From the NCBI RefSeq assembly GCF_004769235.1, contig NZ_RQFG01000005.1:124001-188000 (forward strand): a DNA stretch of 64,000 nt. Reading direction: 5' to 3'. The number at the start of each line of letters is the position of its first letter. Position 1 is the first letter of the stretch. The position numbers were made by a program, and so were the translations under genes. This DNA is from Leptospira kanakyensis (lineage in GTDB: Bacteria > Spirochaetota > Leptospiria > Leptospirales > Leptospiraceae). Below the pieces are notes generated by a model. The model was given only the letters and a program-made list of their open reading frames with translations. It had not been told where the DNA came from and searched no databases. This document shows positions 26,374 through 35,501 of this stretch, piece after piece.

Positions 26374-26937
26374 TTATTTATTGGTTCCAAACAAAATAGA
26401 TTTCACTGCTTGGATGGCGTCTTCCAACCGATCATTCACAACCACATAATCAAAGCTTGGTGCCTCGTCGAGTTCCCGAATTCCATTTTCAATCCGTCTT
26501 TCGATACTGGTTTTAGAATCTGTACCTCGACGGATTAGTCTTTCGATCCAAATTTCCCGACTCGGTGGTTCAATAAAAATCGTTACGGACTCTGGCCGCA
26601 GTTTTTTTACAGATTTCGCCCCTTGGACATCCAAATCGAGAAGCGCCACTCGATGGTCACGAATGGCATCCAAGATGGGAGCTTTGGGAGTTCCATAATA
26701 GTTTCCATGGACTTCTGCCCATTCATAAAACTCACCAGCGGCAATTCGTTTTTGGAACTCTGGAACCGAAAGGAAATGATAGGTTTTTCCGTCCTTATCT
26801 CCTGGTCTTGGCTCGCGCGTGGTACAAGAAATGGAAAAATAAAACTCAGGGTATTCGGCAAGCAGTGCAGCGATGATGGTAGATTTACCACCACCCGCTA
26901 CAGAAGAAATAATATATAAATTAGGATTTACTTTCAA
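26374..26937 (-). CDS. gmk: guanylate kinase
   Basis: Phosphorylates GMP to GDP. 187 residues, normal. The P-loop reads [10 protein letters not shown]; Ser stands where Gly or Ala normally begins the P-loop, a conservative change. GMP-binding residues are present: [34 protein letters not shown], and LLDLDVQGA. The TTG start overlaps the remA stop by four bases (TTGA). The remA-gmk pair is common in bacteria. Confidence 0.95.
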   Translation of the reverse strand: MKVNPNLYIISSVAGGGKSTIIAALLAEYPEFYFSISCTTREPRPGDKDGKTYHFLSVPEFQKRIAAGEFYEWAEVHGNYYGTPKAPILDAIRDHRVALLDLDVQGAKSVKKLRPESVTIFIEPPSREIWIERLIRRGTDSKTSIERRIENGIRELDEAPSFDYVVVNDRLEDAIQAVKSILFGTNK

Positions 26938-27218
26938 TCTTCTGATTCCTCCTCACCCTCACCGATGTGGTTGTCGCCTGTTTCCAATCGTTTGGATAAA
27001 CTTTCAGGGCGGATGGCTGAGAGAAGGATATGACCTGAATCTAAAACAAGAACTGATCTTGTTTTACGTCCACTAGTGGCATCAATCAATCGACTTGCAG
27101 ATTTTGCCTCAGAACGAAGTCTTTTGGCACCAGCAGAGTCTGCTTGCAGGATGGTAAGGATTTTCGATACAAATACTACATTAGAAAATCCAACATTGAG
27201 TACCGGAAACGAAGACAT
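26934..27218 (-). CDS. remA: RemA-family DNA-binding regulator (DUF370)
   Basis: 94 residues. [21 protein letters not shown] followed by [21 protein letters not shown] is the RemA/DUF370 signature, in a protein slightly longer than usual because of an acidic tail. In Bacillus, RemA is a helical DNA-binding activator of biofilm-matrix genes. Its position before gmk is the usual synteny; here it also ends the flagellar operon flhF to gmk, so it may be expressed with motility genes. Confidence 0.9.
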   Translation of the reverse strand: MSSFPVLNVGFSNVVFVSKILTILQADSAGAKRLRSEAKSASRLIDATSGRKTRSVLVLDSGHILLSAIRPESLSKRLETGDNHIGEGEEESED

Positions 27219-27230
27219 GGAAACATAATT

Positions 27231-28106
27231 TTAGATTCTTCTAGATCGATCAAGTCGAATCGTTTCAATTAAATGAATTTCATGAATGCCAATATTCATG
27301 GCTTCTGAAATTTCATCATGTTTGTATCCCTTTTTGATCAGATGAACCACTTTATCAATCTTTGTTGCCGAAACGGGTAATTCTTCCAATGCCGATTCAA
27401 TCGAAAGATCCACTTTATCCAAACTCATTTTTTGGTAGGAAGCAAAGGCTGGATCATTTGCTTTTGATACTTCGTTTAAAAATTCTCTTTTTTTGAGGCC
27501 ATCTATGATTTCGTTACGAATCAAATCAGATGGTTTTTCTTCCGCAAATGGATTTCCACCAACCGTATAATTCATCTTAGGTTGAAAAGTGGGAACTTCT
27601 AAATTGTCCAATGCCTCTGCCGAAGGGGAACTCATCGGTTCCATTCCAAAAATTCCTTTCACCGCTTTGCCTAGTTTCCCAAAGGCTTGGTTCACAGCCC
27701 CTTCGGTTGTTTCTACTTCATCACTTGGAACGGGGATTTGGTTTGCTTGGTAAATTTTACCGATTCCGGTTCTTTGTTCTTTGATATCAAGAGCCGGTTC
27801 TTCTTCTGAAGTTAAATCAGGAACTAACTCTGATTTCATGGAAAGACCAGAGGATTGGTAATGTTTGAATTCTTTTACTAACACCTCCCCTTTTTCCATC
27901 ATCGAACGAAGTGCCACCATCTTTGACTCTATGACTGCGACGGTTGCATCGAGTTCTCTGATCGTTTCCGCTGTGGCCATATCAATGGCTCGGTTTAGTT
28001 TTTTATCGTAATATTCCCCGACTGCTTTTTGAACTTTCGCAGAGATGAAAACATACATCATCCCACAAAATAGTAGATTGATTAAAACGAGAGAAAAGAG
28101 TTCCAT
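27231..28106 (-). CDS. membrane-anchored protein with C-terminal helix-turn-helix, SwrB-like layout
   Basis: 291 residues. One N-terminal membrane helix (about 3-22), then a coiled-coil segment (about 30-90), a low-complexity middle, and at the end VVHLIKKGYKHDEISEAMNIG, a helix-turn-helix-like pattern seen in DUF6115. Bacillus SwrB, downstream of sigD, has the same plan (anchor, coiled coil, helix-turn-helix) and promotes flagellar basal-body assembly. The position here, downstream of fliA and fapA, is similar, but homology is not proven. Confidence 0.65.
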   Translation of the reverse strand: MELFSLVLINLLFCGMMYVFISAKVQKAVGEYYDKKLNRAIDMATAETIRELDATVAVIESKMVALRSMMEKGEVLVKEFKHYQSSGLSMKSELVPDLTSEEEPALDIKEQRTGIGKIYQANQIPVPSDEVETTEGAVNQAFGKLGKAVKGIFGMEPMSSPSAEALDNLEVPTFQPKMNYTVGGNPFAEEKPSDLIRNEIIDGLKKREFLNEVSKANDPAFASYQKMSLDKVDLSIESALEELPVSATKIDKVVHLIKKGYKHDEISEAMNIGIHEIHLIETIRLDRSRRI

Positions 28107-28153
28107 GTCGCTCTCCTACAGAACATTTCCAACAACATTCCGGAGTGAGAACT

Positions 28154-28444
28154 TTAAGCTTTTAAATCAAAACGAGATCCCCGAACCAAACTAGGAGAGT
28201 CATAAACGACTCCTTCTTTGGTATAAGCATAAACCGAATTTTCTTTGTCTTGTTTCGGTTTCGCCGCCGAACTATGGTTACCTGATTTTGTTTCAGGAAC
28301 CGTTTGGGCTCGGTTTTGGGTTTGGATCACAACCTTTTGCAATTCCACCACCTGGTTTTGGTGGGTAAAAGGATTCTCTGCCTGGGCCCTACGTGCAAAA
28401 TCGTAGTGGTGGGCGATACTCGCGAAGTTTTCGTTTAGAATCAT
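28154..28444 (-). CDS. small hydrophilic protein of the flagellar operon, unknown function
   Basis: 96 residues, predominantly polar, with Gln/Lys-rich middle (QKVVIQTQNRAQTV) and no membrane segment. The ATG follows AGAGGG at the right distance, and the gene fits exactly between fapA and the SwrB-like gene, which makes it real. No motif recognised; it ends in GSRFDLKA, similar to tails of flagellar regulatory peptides only in a general sense. Confidence 0.7.
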   Translation of the reverse strand: MILNENFASIAHHYDFARRAQAENPFTHQNQVVELQKVVIQTQNRAQTVPETKSGNHSSAAKPKQDKENSVYAYTKEGVVYDSPSLVRGSRFDLKA

Positions 28445-28455
28445 CGGGAACCCTC

Positions 28456-30447
28456 TTAATTCTTAGACTTACCACGCCCTCTCTTTTTTCTCCAGTCATT
28501 TTTCGCTTCGTCTGGATCTTCGTAAGGTGCACTGCGGATTTGGGCCTCTTCTTCGTAGAAAGTCTTAGCTTTGGTCTCGTGGCGGAGTTTGAACTCAGCA
28601 TTGCGGATGCGGATGGTAACACCCGGGAAAATGGTCTTCTCGACCGAAATACGGCCATTGGCAGCCTGTTCGTCCATATATTCCGTTAGGGTTTGGATGT
28701 CCTTACCGGCCTCGGCGATTCGTTTTTCGAGTTTTTTGGTTCCTGCTTCCAATTTCTGCAAATGGGCATCTTGTTCGGCGGTAAAGCTGGCAGGATCCGC
28801 CTCTTTCCTTGCTTTTAGGGTGCGCATCGTTTTAGTCAGTTGGTCTAGTTTGTCCTGGTTTTCTTTTCGTTTCTCTTCGTATTCCTGAATCTGTTTAAGG
28901 ATCTTTGGGTTGTTTCCCACAATGAGATCGGTTTGCGGGTTGGCTTGGGAGCCGATGATTTTGGCAGAGATCAGTTGTGCGGCTTGGATGGTTCCGCCCA
29001 CAATCTGGCCTCGTTTTCCTTTACAGGAAATTTTTCCCCCAGCCATCAAATGAGAATGTAAAATACCTTCTTGGACAATGATGTCTTTTTCAGTGATACA
29101 AGTGGCATTCTGAATGAACTTGGCGACAATGTTTCCACCTGTGGATTCTACACGTGCCTCTTCCCTTCCCGTTACCCCTTGGCGGACAATGATATCACCA
29201 TCTGCTTCGACAATGGCTTTCTGAACCGTTCCATAAATTTCAATGTTACCGGCAGCTTTCACAGAATAATTATCTTCTACGTTTCCTGTTATGATGATGG
29301 AACCAAGGAAGGTAACATTACCCGTACGAACACCTACGTCACCATTGATTCGGTAAACGGTTTCTACAGAAAGTCTACCGGCTGCATATAACACCTGTCC
29401 GTTGACCTCGGCGGTAAGACGCATTTTGTCTTCCGAAAGAATGGTTCCTTTTCCTTGTTTGAGTTCTGTATCCAAACCATCTTTAGCAGGTAAAACCATT
29501 CCAAACAAGTTACGCCCAAACTTTCCTTTTTCTGCAGGAAGTTTTTCAGCTAACAGTTGTCCCACGACAACGTTTTCAATCATATCTAAATCTTTGTAAT
29601 CCACTCGACCTGATTGGTCTTCTTTGAAGTTGATTTTCTTTTCCGTGCGGACATAGTATTTGATTTCTGCATTTTTCCCGTTCACAGGGAAATCACCTTC
29701 CGCACCAATGAAAGGTTTGTTGATAATGTCTTCATCCAAACTCTTACGAATTTCATCTTCTTTGAGACCATGGGCCACACCCATACCTTTCAGTGCGGCC
29801 ACAATGTCGGAAACTTCTAAATCACGCCCACCAGGTCTTGCTGGAAATACAGTCACAAAGGCGCGCATGTTCTCTTGTGCAATTTCTACGTTGCAACTAG
29901 AATCATTTCCTGCTTTTGGTTTTTGGTTGGAGATAAGAACGGGTTCCCCTTTTTTTTCTTTGATGATTTTGTTTAAGAGGTTTTGGTCAATCCCCGCCAC
30001 ACCACGAAAGGAAAGTTTTTTGGAAACGTCCGCCATGGACATTTCCATTCCTTCCCCAGAAGGAGGATGAACTGTTAAAAACACACCTGTTCTGTAAATT
30101 TTAACAGAAACTCGACCATCTTTATTTTTGGGAGTGACTAGTTCTTTTAAGTCTTTAGATACTAATTTCCCACTACCACCTGTTAGATGTTCATCAAGAA
30201 GGCTCAATTCATCTAATAACAAATCATCAGGAATGATGGAGGCGCGAATATGATAAGGTTCCGAAAAGAATAAAGATTTCTTCCCTCTTTTTAAAACAGT
30301 ATAATCGATTTCATGAACTTTGCGGCCTAAGTGCCCAGAAGCAATTGCCAGACACTCTTCGATAGTATCGGCAATGACCTCCACTTGTTCTTTTTCCTTA
30401 CGGTCGAACTCTTTCAGTTCCTCTGTAAGAAATTCAGAGAGAGACAT
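28456..30447 (-). CDS. fapA: flagellar assembly protein A family (FapA, DUF342)
   Basis: 663 residues. An N-terminal domain (to about 150) is followed by the DUF342 beta-helix region with repeated G-D/N-V and G-x-I motifs ([28 protein letters not shown] is split among strands), then a coiled coil (about 530-600) and a conserved end containing [14 protein letters not shown]. The family is linked to flagella and polymer-forming bactofilin-like folds in many phyla. It follows fliA by six bases, so the two are co-translated. Start ATG chosen. Confidence 0.85.
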   Translation of the reverse strand: MSLSEFLTEELKEFDRKEKEQVEVIADTIEECLAIASGHLGRKVHEIDYTVLKRGKKSLFFSEPYHIRASIIPDDLLLDELSLLDEHLTGGSGKLVSKDLKELVTPKNKDGRVSVKIYRTGVFLTVHPPSGEGMEMSMADVSKKLSFRGVAGIDQNLLNKIIKEKKGEPVLISNQKPKAGNDSSCNVEIAQENMRAFVTVFPARPGGRDLEVSDIVAALKGMGVAHGLKEDEIRKSLDEDIINKPFIGAEGDFPVNGKNAEIKYYVRTEKKINFKEDQSGRVDYKDLDMIENVVVGQLLAEKLPAEKGKFGRNLFGMVLPAKDGLDTELKQGKGTILSEDKMRLTAEVNGQVLYAAGRLSVETVYRINGDVGVRTGNVTFLGSIIITGNVEDNYSVKAAGNIEIYGTVQKAIVEADGDIIVRQGVTGREEARVESTGGNIVAKFIQNATCITEKDIIVQEGILHSHLMAGGKISCKGKRGQIVGGTIQAAQLISAKIIGSQANPQTDLIVGNNPKILKQIQEYEEKRKENQDKLDQLTKTMRTLKARKEADPASFTAEQDAHLQKLEAGTKKLEKRIAEAGKDIQTLTEYMDEQAANGRISVEKTIFPGVTIRIRNAEFKLRHETKAKTFYEEEAQIRSAPYEDPDEAKNDWRKKRGRGKSKN

Positions 30448-30453
30448 TTCTAA

Positions 30454-31254
30454 TTACCTTTTTTGGATCGCGGATTTTACTTTAGAGAGTTTGCTGCGGA
30501 GTCTTGCGACTGCTTTTGTATGGAGTTGGGAAATTCTTGATTCCGTAACTTCCAAAACTTCACCAATTTCTTTTAGAGTGAGGTCTTCATAATAATAAAG
30601 TACGATTACCTTTTTTTCTTTTTCCGGTAACGACTGGATGGCTTCTACGATTACATTTTTGATTTCTTCTTTTTCGATGATATTGTCAGGATTCATATTC
30701 ATCGGAGATTCGAGAGTTTCCATAAAAGAAACTTCATCGTTCTCATCACCGAGAAACCAAATATCATTCAAAGAAACAAGAGAGGTTCCAGAAAGTTTTG
30801 CTAGGAGTGAATTGTATTCTTCCATAGAGACGCCGAGTTCTTTTGCGATCTCTTCATCATCTACTTTTTTGCCTTCTTTGTTCTCAAGCATGGCAATGAT
30901 GTTTTCTAGTTGTTTTGCTTTTTGACGGATGGAACGCGGAATCCAATCCACACTTCTAAGTTCGTCAAAGATAGACCCACGGATACGAGTCATCGCATAA
31001 GTTTTGAATTTAATTTCGCGAGAAGGATCGAATTTTTCAATGGCATCTAACAGACCAAAGACGCCATAACTGACGAGGTCTTCAAATTCGACATTTTGTG
31101 GCATACCAATCGCAATCCGCCCAGCCACGTGTTTGACGAGAGGTGAATATTTTTCAACAAGGTAACTTCGGATCTCCGCATCCTTTGTGACGCGGTATTT
31201 TTTCCAAAGATCTGTCTCATCAAACTGATTGTATTTGTCTAGCAATCTTGACAT
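30454..31254 (-). CDS. fliA: flagellar RNA polymerase sigma factor FliA/WhiG
   Basis: Sigma-28 type factor directing late flagellar and chemotaxis genes. 266 residues. Region 2 spans [21 protein letters not shown] and [17 protein letters not shown] residues, region 3 [18 protein letters not shown], and region 4 ends with [27 protein letters not shown]. Same operon as flhF and flhG, as in many bacteria. No FlgM gene is visible in the window. Confidence 0.93.
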   Translation of the reverse strand: MSRLLDKYNQFDETDLWKKYRVTKDAEIRSYLVEKYSPLVKHVAGRIAIGMPQNVEFEDLVSYGVFGLLDAIEKFDPSREIKFKTYAMTRIRGSIFDELRSVDWIPRSIRQKAKQLENIIAMLENKEGKKVDDEEIAKELGVSMEEYNSLLAKLSGTSLVSLNDIWFLGDENDEVSFMETLESPMNMNPDNIIEKEEIKNVIVEAIQSLPEKEKKVIVLYYYEDLTLKEIGEVLEVTESRISQLHTKAVARLRSKLSKVKSAIQKR

Positions 31255-31355
31255 AGGGAACCGAAGTACGGAATCTCTTACTTTATAGAAAAAATCGTAA
31301 AGAAGAGGAAATTACAAGAGGATTTTTTCTTATGTCCTCTAAAAACCGCAATTTT

Positions 31356-31829
31356 TCAGCTCTCTTGGGGATCATCCTTAGCCATCATGGTGCGAATCGC
31401 CTCCGCCATGAGTTTTGGCTCGTTTTTGATCGCAATTTTATCCACGATGATGTGATCTCCAAATTTTCCTGACTTAGCCATAGCAAGTTTTGCATCCATA
31501 GCTGCATCACCCACCTGTTGGACACCAAAGTCATCAGAACCCATCGATTCCGACCGAGCCGAATCCATTCCACCAGATTCATGGTCAAAGTCATCGGAAT
31601 GGCTTTCGCCCCCAAATCCACCAATGGAAAATACACTGAGGAACTCTAAAAATTCAGGAACTTTCTTTTGTAAGACAGAGAAGACTCCAAAGCCCAAACC
31701 ACCGAAAGCAAAAGTAGAAATGAGTGAGACAAAGAAGATATAACCAAGTCGGTTTCCAACAAGAAAACCACATACAGAACTGATAATGGCTCCAAGGACT
31801 GCAAATCCCAGTACAAATCCGATCAGCAC
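31356..31829 (-). CDS. small membrane protein next to flhG, unknown function
   Basis: 157 residues, starting with GTG right after the flhG stop (TAAGTG). Two N-terminal membrane helices (about 3-25 and 30-52) with GFVLGFAVLGAI and YIFFVSLISTFAFGGLG, then an acidic, Gly/Ser/Asp/Met-rich tail containing FGDHIIVDKIAIKNEPK. Conserved synteny suggests a flagellar link, but no family is recognised. Confidence in the gene is good because it is coupled to flhG. Confidence 0.75.
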   Translation of the reverse strand: MLIGFVLGFAVLGAIISSVCGFLVGNRLGYIFFVSLISTFAFGGLGFGVFSVLQKKVPEFLEFLSVFSIGGFGGESHSDDFDHESGGMDSARSESMGSDDFGVQQVGDAAMDAKLAMAKSGKFGDHIIVDKIAIKNEPKLMAEAIRTMMAKDDPQES

Positions 31830-32753
31830 TTAGTTGTCTTCCTCCATCTTCTCTTCCATTTCCTTCTCTTTGAAGTCTACGAAGCTAAAGAATTTTTTGA
31901 AAAAACCAGTAAGACCTTCTTCATCATCATAACCACCTTCGGTTTGTAAGAGGGTGTGAGTGACTCGAGTCAGACAAGCTGCTGCCTTTGAACGAGGAGC
32001 CCCAATGATGAATGGTTTTTGTTCGCGAATTGACTTTTCTACTTCTTCATCTTGGAAAATAAATCCTAAGTTTTCCACTTGGACTTCTAAAAATTGACCG
32101 GAGATGTCGATGACCCGGTCGGCAACTTTTTTCCCTTCGATGGCAGAACGCACACGGTTGACGATGATTTTGAGGTTTTTGTCTTTGGATTGAGAAACAA
32201 TGGATTTGATTAGGCCATAAGAATCGGTAATGGAAGTAGGTTCTGGTGTTGTGACCACAACCACTTCATCCGCAGGCATCACAAGACCAATGACATTGGC
32301 AGAGATTCCAGCACCGGTATCGATGATCATTACATCATAACGATCGAGTTCTGCAAATCCTTTGATGAGATTGTTTCTTTGTGTTTCGTTTAAGTTAGCA
32401 AGCTGAGAGTATCCAGATGCACCAGCAATGATGTCCACACCTTCTGGCGTGGAGATGACGATGTCTTTCAAAGTTTTGTGGCCTTTCACCACATGGTATA
32501 AATTGTATTTCGGAATGATCCCAAGAAGAACATTGACGTTGGCAAGCCCCAAGTCACCATCAAAGATTAAAACTTTGAGTCCCGTCTTTGCAATGGAGAT
32601 GGCAAGGTTTACGGAGACAGTACTTTTTCCAACACCGCCCTTACCGGAAGCTACCGCGATGATTTTGGTTTTTTTGACTGCATCCTGGGGTTGAACAAGT
32701 TTTAAACCAGTACCAGTTTCAGTGAGCTTTCTAAGATTTGCAGCTTGGTCCAT
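31830..32753 (-). CDS. flhG: flagellar number regulator FlhG (MinD-like ATPase)
   Basis: ParA/MinD-type ATPase that sets flagellar number and position together with FlhF. 307 residues. The deviant Walker A GKGGVGKS is at 37-44, Walker B is in [11 protein letters not shown], and the switch region [17 protein letters not shown] is intact. An amphipathic C-terminal end ([18 protein letters not shown]) could bind membrane. Directly after flhF in the operon and coupled to the small gene downstream. Confidence 0.94.
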   Translation of the reverse strand: MDQAANLRKLTETGTGLKLVQPQDAVKKTKIIAVASGKGGVGKSTVSVNLAISIAKTGLKVLIFDGDLGLANVNVLLGIIPKYNLYHVVKGHKTLKDIVISTPEGVDIIAGASGYSQLANLNETQRNNLIKGFAELDRYDVMIIDTGAGISANVIGLVMPADEVVVVTTPEPTSITDSYGLIKSIVSQSKDKNLKIIVNRVRSAIEGKKVADRVIDISGQFLEVQVENLGFIFQDEEVEKSIREQKPFIIGAPRSKAAACLTRVTHTLLQTEGGYDDEEGLTGFFKKFFSFVDFKEKEMEEKMEEDN

Positions 32754-32788
32754 CGTTACCCCTACGGCCTAAAGGATAACGAACTTGG

Positions 32789-34129
32789 TTACACGGTCTT
32801 TTCGAAGACCTCGCCCGCTATCCCTTTCAATTTTTCAGGAAAAATTACACATTCGGCAAGAAGTTTTTTCGAGGCATTTAGGATATCAAAAGGAACATCC
32901 TGCCCCACACTTAAAAATGCGAATTCCCTGTGAATAGTATCGGCCAATTCCACTACAGAACCTAAAAATTCTGCTTCATCTAGCTTAGTTAATAAAATTC
33001 TTTTATAACCGACCGACTCATACGCGTTTGCAACGGCCATTGCATTGTCTTTGGAAACAGTGGAGGAAAGCACTAAGACCGTTTCGATATAATCCTTTTC
33101 CCCAAAAACTTGGTAGAATTCCTGAAGTTTTTCCAGGTTTTCAGACTTTCTATGAGAGTAACCTGCCGTATCCACGAGGATGAGTTCGGACCCATCGCGG
33201 AGAATGGTTTCCTTCCATTTACGCAAATCTTTGGCTGCATAAAATGGCAAACCCATTGCATCCGCATAAAACTTAAGTTGGTCGATGGCCGCAATGCGGT
33301 AGTTGTCCGTTGTATAAAGGGAAACTTTTTTACCCATGTGCAAACTGTACTTTGCAGCAAGTTTGGCAATGGATGTGGTTTTTCCAGCCCCAGTAGGCCC
33401 CACAAAGAAAATGATTTTCCGTTTTCCCCTTGGAGTTCCGCTAAAAAGGTCTGAATCAATTTGAATTCTTTCTTCTAAATAAGTAACAGCTTTGTCAGTA
33501 ACATTGGCGTAACGAGTGAGATCCACGGCAGACAACCTGCGCTCGAGTGCCACGGCCATTTCTTCTAAAAATCCAGAAGACATTCCTTCGTTTAACAAAC
33601 GATCTATGATTTTTTGAATATGAGGGTGTCTTTCGGGACTTTGCGGTTTTGTTTGGGGTGCAATCTCCATCGGAGAGTCCTTCGCTTCCGAAATGGACAA
33701 ACCAACAGCTCTTTCTTCCAAAGATTCGATTTCGTAAACAGGGGGGTTTTGTCTACGACGACGCTCGGAAAAAGGACGCACGGCATCGATATTTTTTTTA
33801 CGAAGGAGAGGGTTCCCTCCTCCAATAGCAGCCAGATTGTTAGATCCAATTCCCACAAGGCTCGACTCAGGAAGTGAATCCGTTCTTTGTTTTTGTTTGA
33901 TGAGTTCTTTGAGATCCTTTAACTTACGTTCAATTCTCTCTTTGGAGTTTTGTTTTTCAGGGACACCAACATCGATTTCATACATTCTTTGGGCCATAAG
34001 ACCCGTCCCAAAGAGGCCACCTTCCGTGATCACTCGTTGGTCATAGAGATGGGCTTCTGGACCGTATTTCATCTTCATCTGCATGATGCAGTCTTGTAAG
34101 TCTTTGCCCCGGATTTTCACAAAATCCAT
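32789..34129 (-). CDS. flhF: flagellar biosynthesis GTPase FlhF
   Basis: SRP-type GTPase that places flagella at the cell pole. 446 residues from the ATG at 34129 (MDFVKIRGKDLQDCIMQMK); the frame extends 34 codons further but lacks family similarity there. N-terminal basic B domain, a linker, then the N and G domains with GPTGAGKT at 244-251 and LVDTAG in the fourth motif. First gene of the minus-strand flagellar operon, with the tandem-repeat region immediately upstream. Confidence 0.93.
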   Translation of the reverse strand: MDFVKIRGKDLQDCIMQMKMKYGPEAHLYDQRVITEGGLFGTGLMAQRMYEIDVGVPEKQNSKERIERKLKDLKELIKQKQRTDSLPESSLVGIGSNNLAAIGGGNPLLRKKNIDAVRPFSERRRRQNPPVYEIESLEERAVGLSISEAKDSPMEIAPQTKPQSPERHPHIQKIIDRLLNEGMSSGFLEEMAVALERRLSAVDLTRYANVTDKAVTYLEERIQIDSDLFSGTPRGKRKIIFFVGPTGAGKTTSIAKLAAKYSLHMGKKVSLYTTDNYRIAAIDQLKFYADAMGLPFYAAKDLRKWKETILRDGSELILVDTAGYSHRKSENLEKLQEFYQVFGEKDYIETVLVLSSTVSKDNAMAVANAYESVGYKRILLTKLDEAEFLGSVVELADTIHREFAFLSVGQDVPFDILNASKKLLAECVIFPEKLKGIAGEVFEKTV

Positions 34130-34750
34130 AGAATATCCCCCGAACCTGGGAAAAATATGAAGAGTACCCTCAATTTGGAAAGTCTTTTTTATGTGACATA
34201 ATAATTTCAAGACTGATTGGTGGGAATGCACGAAGAAAATCGAGATGGTATGGGAGATTGGAAAGGTGAGTGAGTTACTTTGGTAAGCGGGTTACGAAGG
34301 TGAGGGGCTTTCTTTGGAAAGTTGGTTTCGAAGGCGAGGGGGTGAGTTTGGTAAGCCAGTGTCGTTGGAAAGGCGGTATCTTTGGTAAGTCGCTATCGAT
34401 GGTGGGTGGCTTTCTTTGGAAATGTAATTTCCTTTTGCTGTCGCAAAGTTTCGTTACAGAGGTGATTCATCGAGGTTGAGCTTACTTCCTTGTGACTGGT
34501 AAAGAAAGATCGAAGGTTCCTTCTGGGGTTGTTTGGTCGGACGCAAGTAACTAATTGAGGGACAGTGAGTTCGGAGAAGGAAGGAGAAATTTGGAAATTA
34601 AATAAACTTGGCAATCAGCATACTTTTGAAAGTGAATTTCTAAAGTATACCAGTGCAAAAGGTAAGTGACTTACTTTTTACAACTGCTGGAATTCAAGAT
34701 TGTGTTTCCAGGGTAAGCAAGTCCGAAAGAATAGGAAATAGTTTTACAGT
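34130..34750. other. 621-bp gene-free region between divergent flhF and mnmD
   Basis: Contains the promoter side of flhF (first ~100 bases), a degenerate 34-bp tandem repeat (34245-34424), and about 270 further bases with scattered GGTAAG elements, one of which (GGTAAA-N6-TCGAAGG near 34498) has the same internal spacing as the repeat units. Frames found here are out of phase with the repeat and lack ribosome sites, so no gene is called. Confidence 0.6.
34245..34424 (+). repeat. degenerate 34-bp tandem repeat, about five units
   Basis: Starts of TTTGG(T/A)AAG recur at 34279, 34313, 34347, 34381 and 34415, exactly 34 bases apart. The shared core is TTTGGTAAG followed by a TCG(A/T)(A/T)GG or ACGAAGG at a fixed distance of 6 bases, and G-rich sequence after it. 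A weaker unit precedes at 34245-34278 and the last unit (34415 on) is partial. 34 is not a multiple of three, arguing against a coding repeat. Confidence 0.8.
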
Positions 34751-35494
34751 ATGTCTAGTTTTCCTTCCAACCAACCGAAGAATACAATCGAATTTAAAGA
34801 GGGAGTTCCTATTTCAAAGTTATTTGATGACGTGTATTTTTCGAAAGAAGGTGGATGGGAAGAGTCTCTTTATGTTTTTTTCAATGGCAATGAAGTTGGA
34901 ACAAAAATCAAAGACGGCACCCAATCGATTTATCGGATCGGAGAACTCGGGTTTGGTTCTGGTCTCAATTTATTTGTTACCTTAGACAATTGGAAATCTT
35001 TAGAAAATCCTAAATCAATTACTTTCGTCAGCCTAGAAGGTTATCCTCTAAACGCAGAAACCCTACCGACACTAAACAAAAGTTATCCGGACAAAACATT
35101 GTGGTATGAAGAGCTGATCACTTCGTACGAAATTGCAAAAGATACTTGGGAAAAAGATAAAAACAAAAACCTCTGGACTTATATTTGGGATCACAAAACA
35201 AATAAAAGCCAATTCACTCTAAACGTATATTTCGGAGACATCCAAATTTGCCTGCCAAGTTTTCCCACTATCAACTCCTGGTATTTAGATGGATTTTCGC
35301 CAAGTAAAAATCCTGATATGTGGTCACCTGAAATTTTAAGTATATTAAGAGACAAGTCCATCTCAGGAACTAGTTTTGCTACCTTTTCATCAGCAGGTTT
35401 TTTGCGAAGAAACCTCATAGAACTAGGGTTTGTTGTCGAAAAGAAAAAAGGATATGGACGTAAACGAGAAATGGTTTCTGGTTTTTTAGAGTGA
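34751..35494 (+). CDS. mnmD: tRNA 5-methylaminomethyl-2-thiouridine methyltransferase (MnmC N-terminal domain homologue)
   Basis: 247 residues corresponding to the methyltransferase half of MnmC, which finishes mnm5s2U at the wobble base of tRNA. GELGFGSGLNLF is the SAM-binding motif, and WYLDGFSPSKNPDMW plus FATFSSAGFLRRNL are family signatures. In E. coli it is fused to the oxidase; here it is a separate ORF. The partner oxidase starts seven bases after the stop, so they form an operon and presumably a complex. Start ATG at 34751. Confidence 0.88.
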   Translation: MSSFPSNQPKNTIEFKEGVPISKLFDDVYFSKEGGWEESLYVFFNGNEVGTKIKDGTQSIYRIGELGFGSGLNLFVTLDNWKSLENPKSITFVSLEGYPLNAETLPTLNKSYPDKTLWYEELITSYEIAKDTWEKDKNKNLWTYIWDHKTNKSQFTLNVYFGDIQICLPSFPTINSWYLDGFSPSKNPDMWSPEILSILRDKSISGTSFATFSSAGFLRRNLIELGFVVEKKKGYGRKREMVSGFLE

Positions 35495-35501
35495 TATCCA
35501 A

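Noticed and set aside
26880..26910. Unusual P-loop of guanylate kinase (Ser in place of Gly/Ala)
   Set aside because: Conservative change in an otherwise intact enzyme; likely functional.
34270..34479. A 69-codon plus-strand frame across the 34-bp tandem repeat
   Set aside because: The repeat length is not a multiple of three, no ribosome site precedes it and the protein has no repeat pattern of its own; non-coding is the simpler view.
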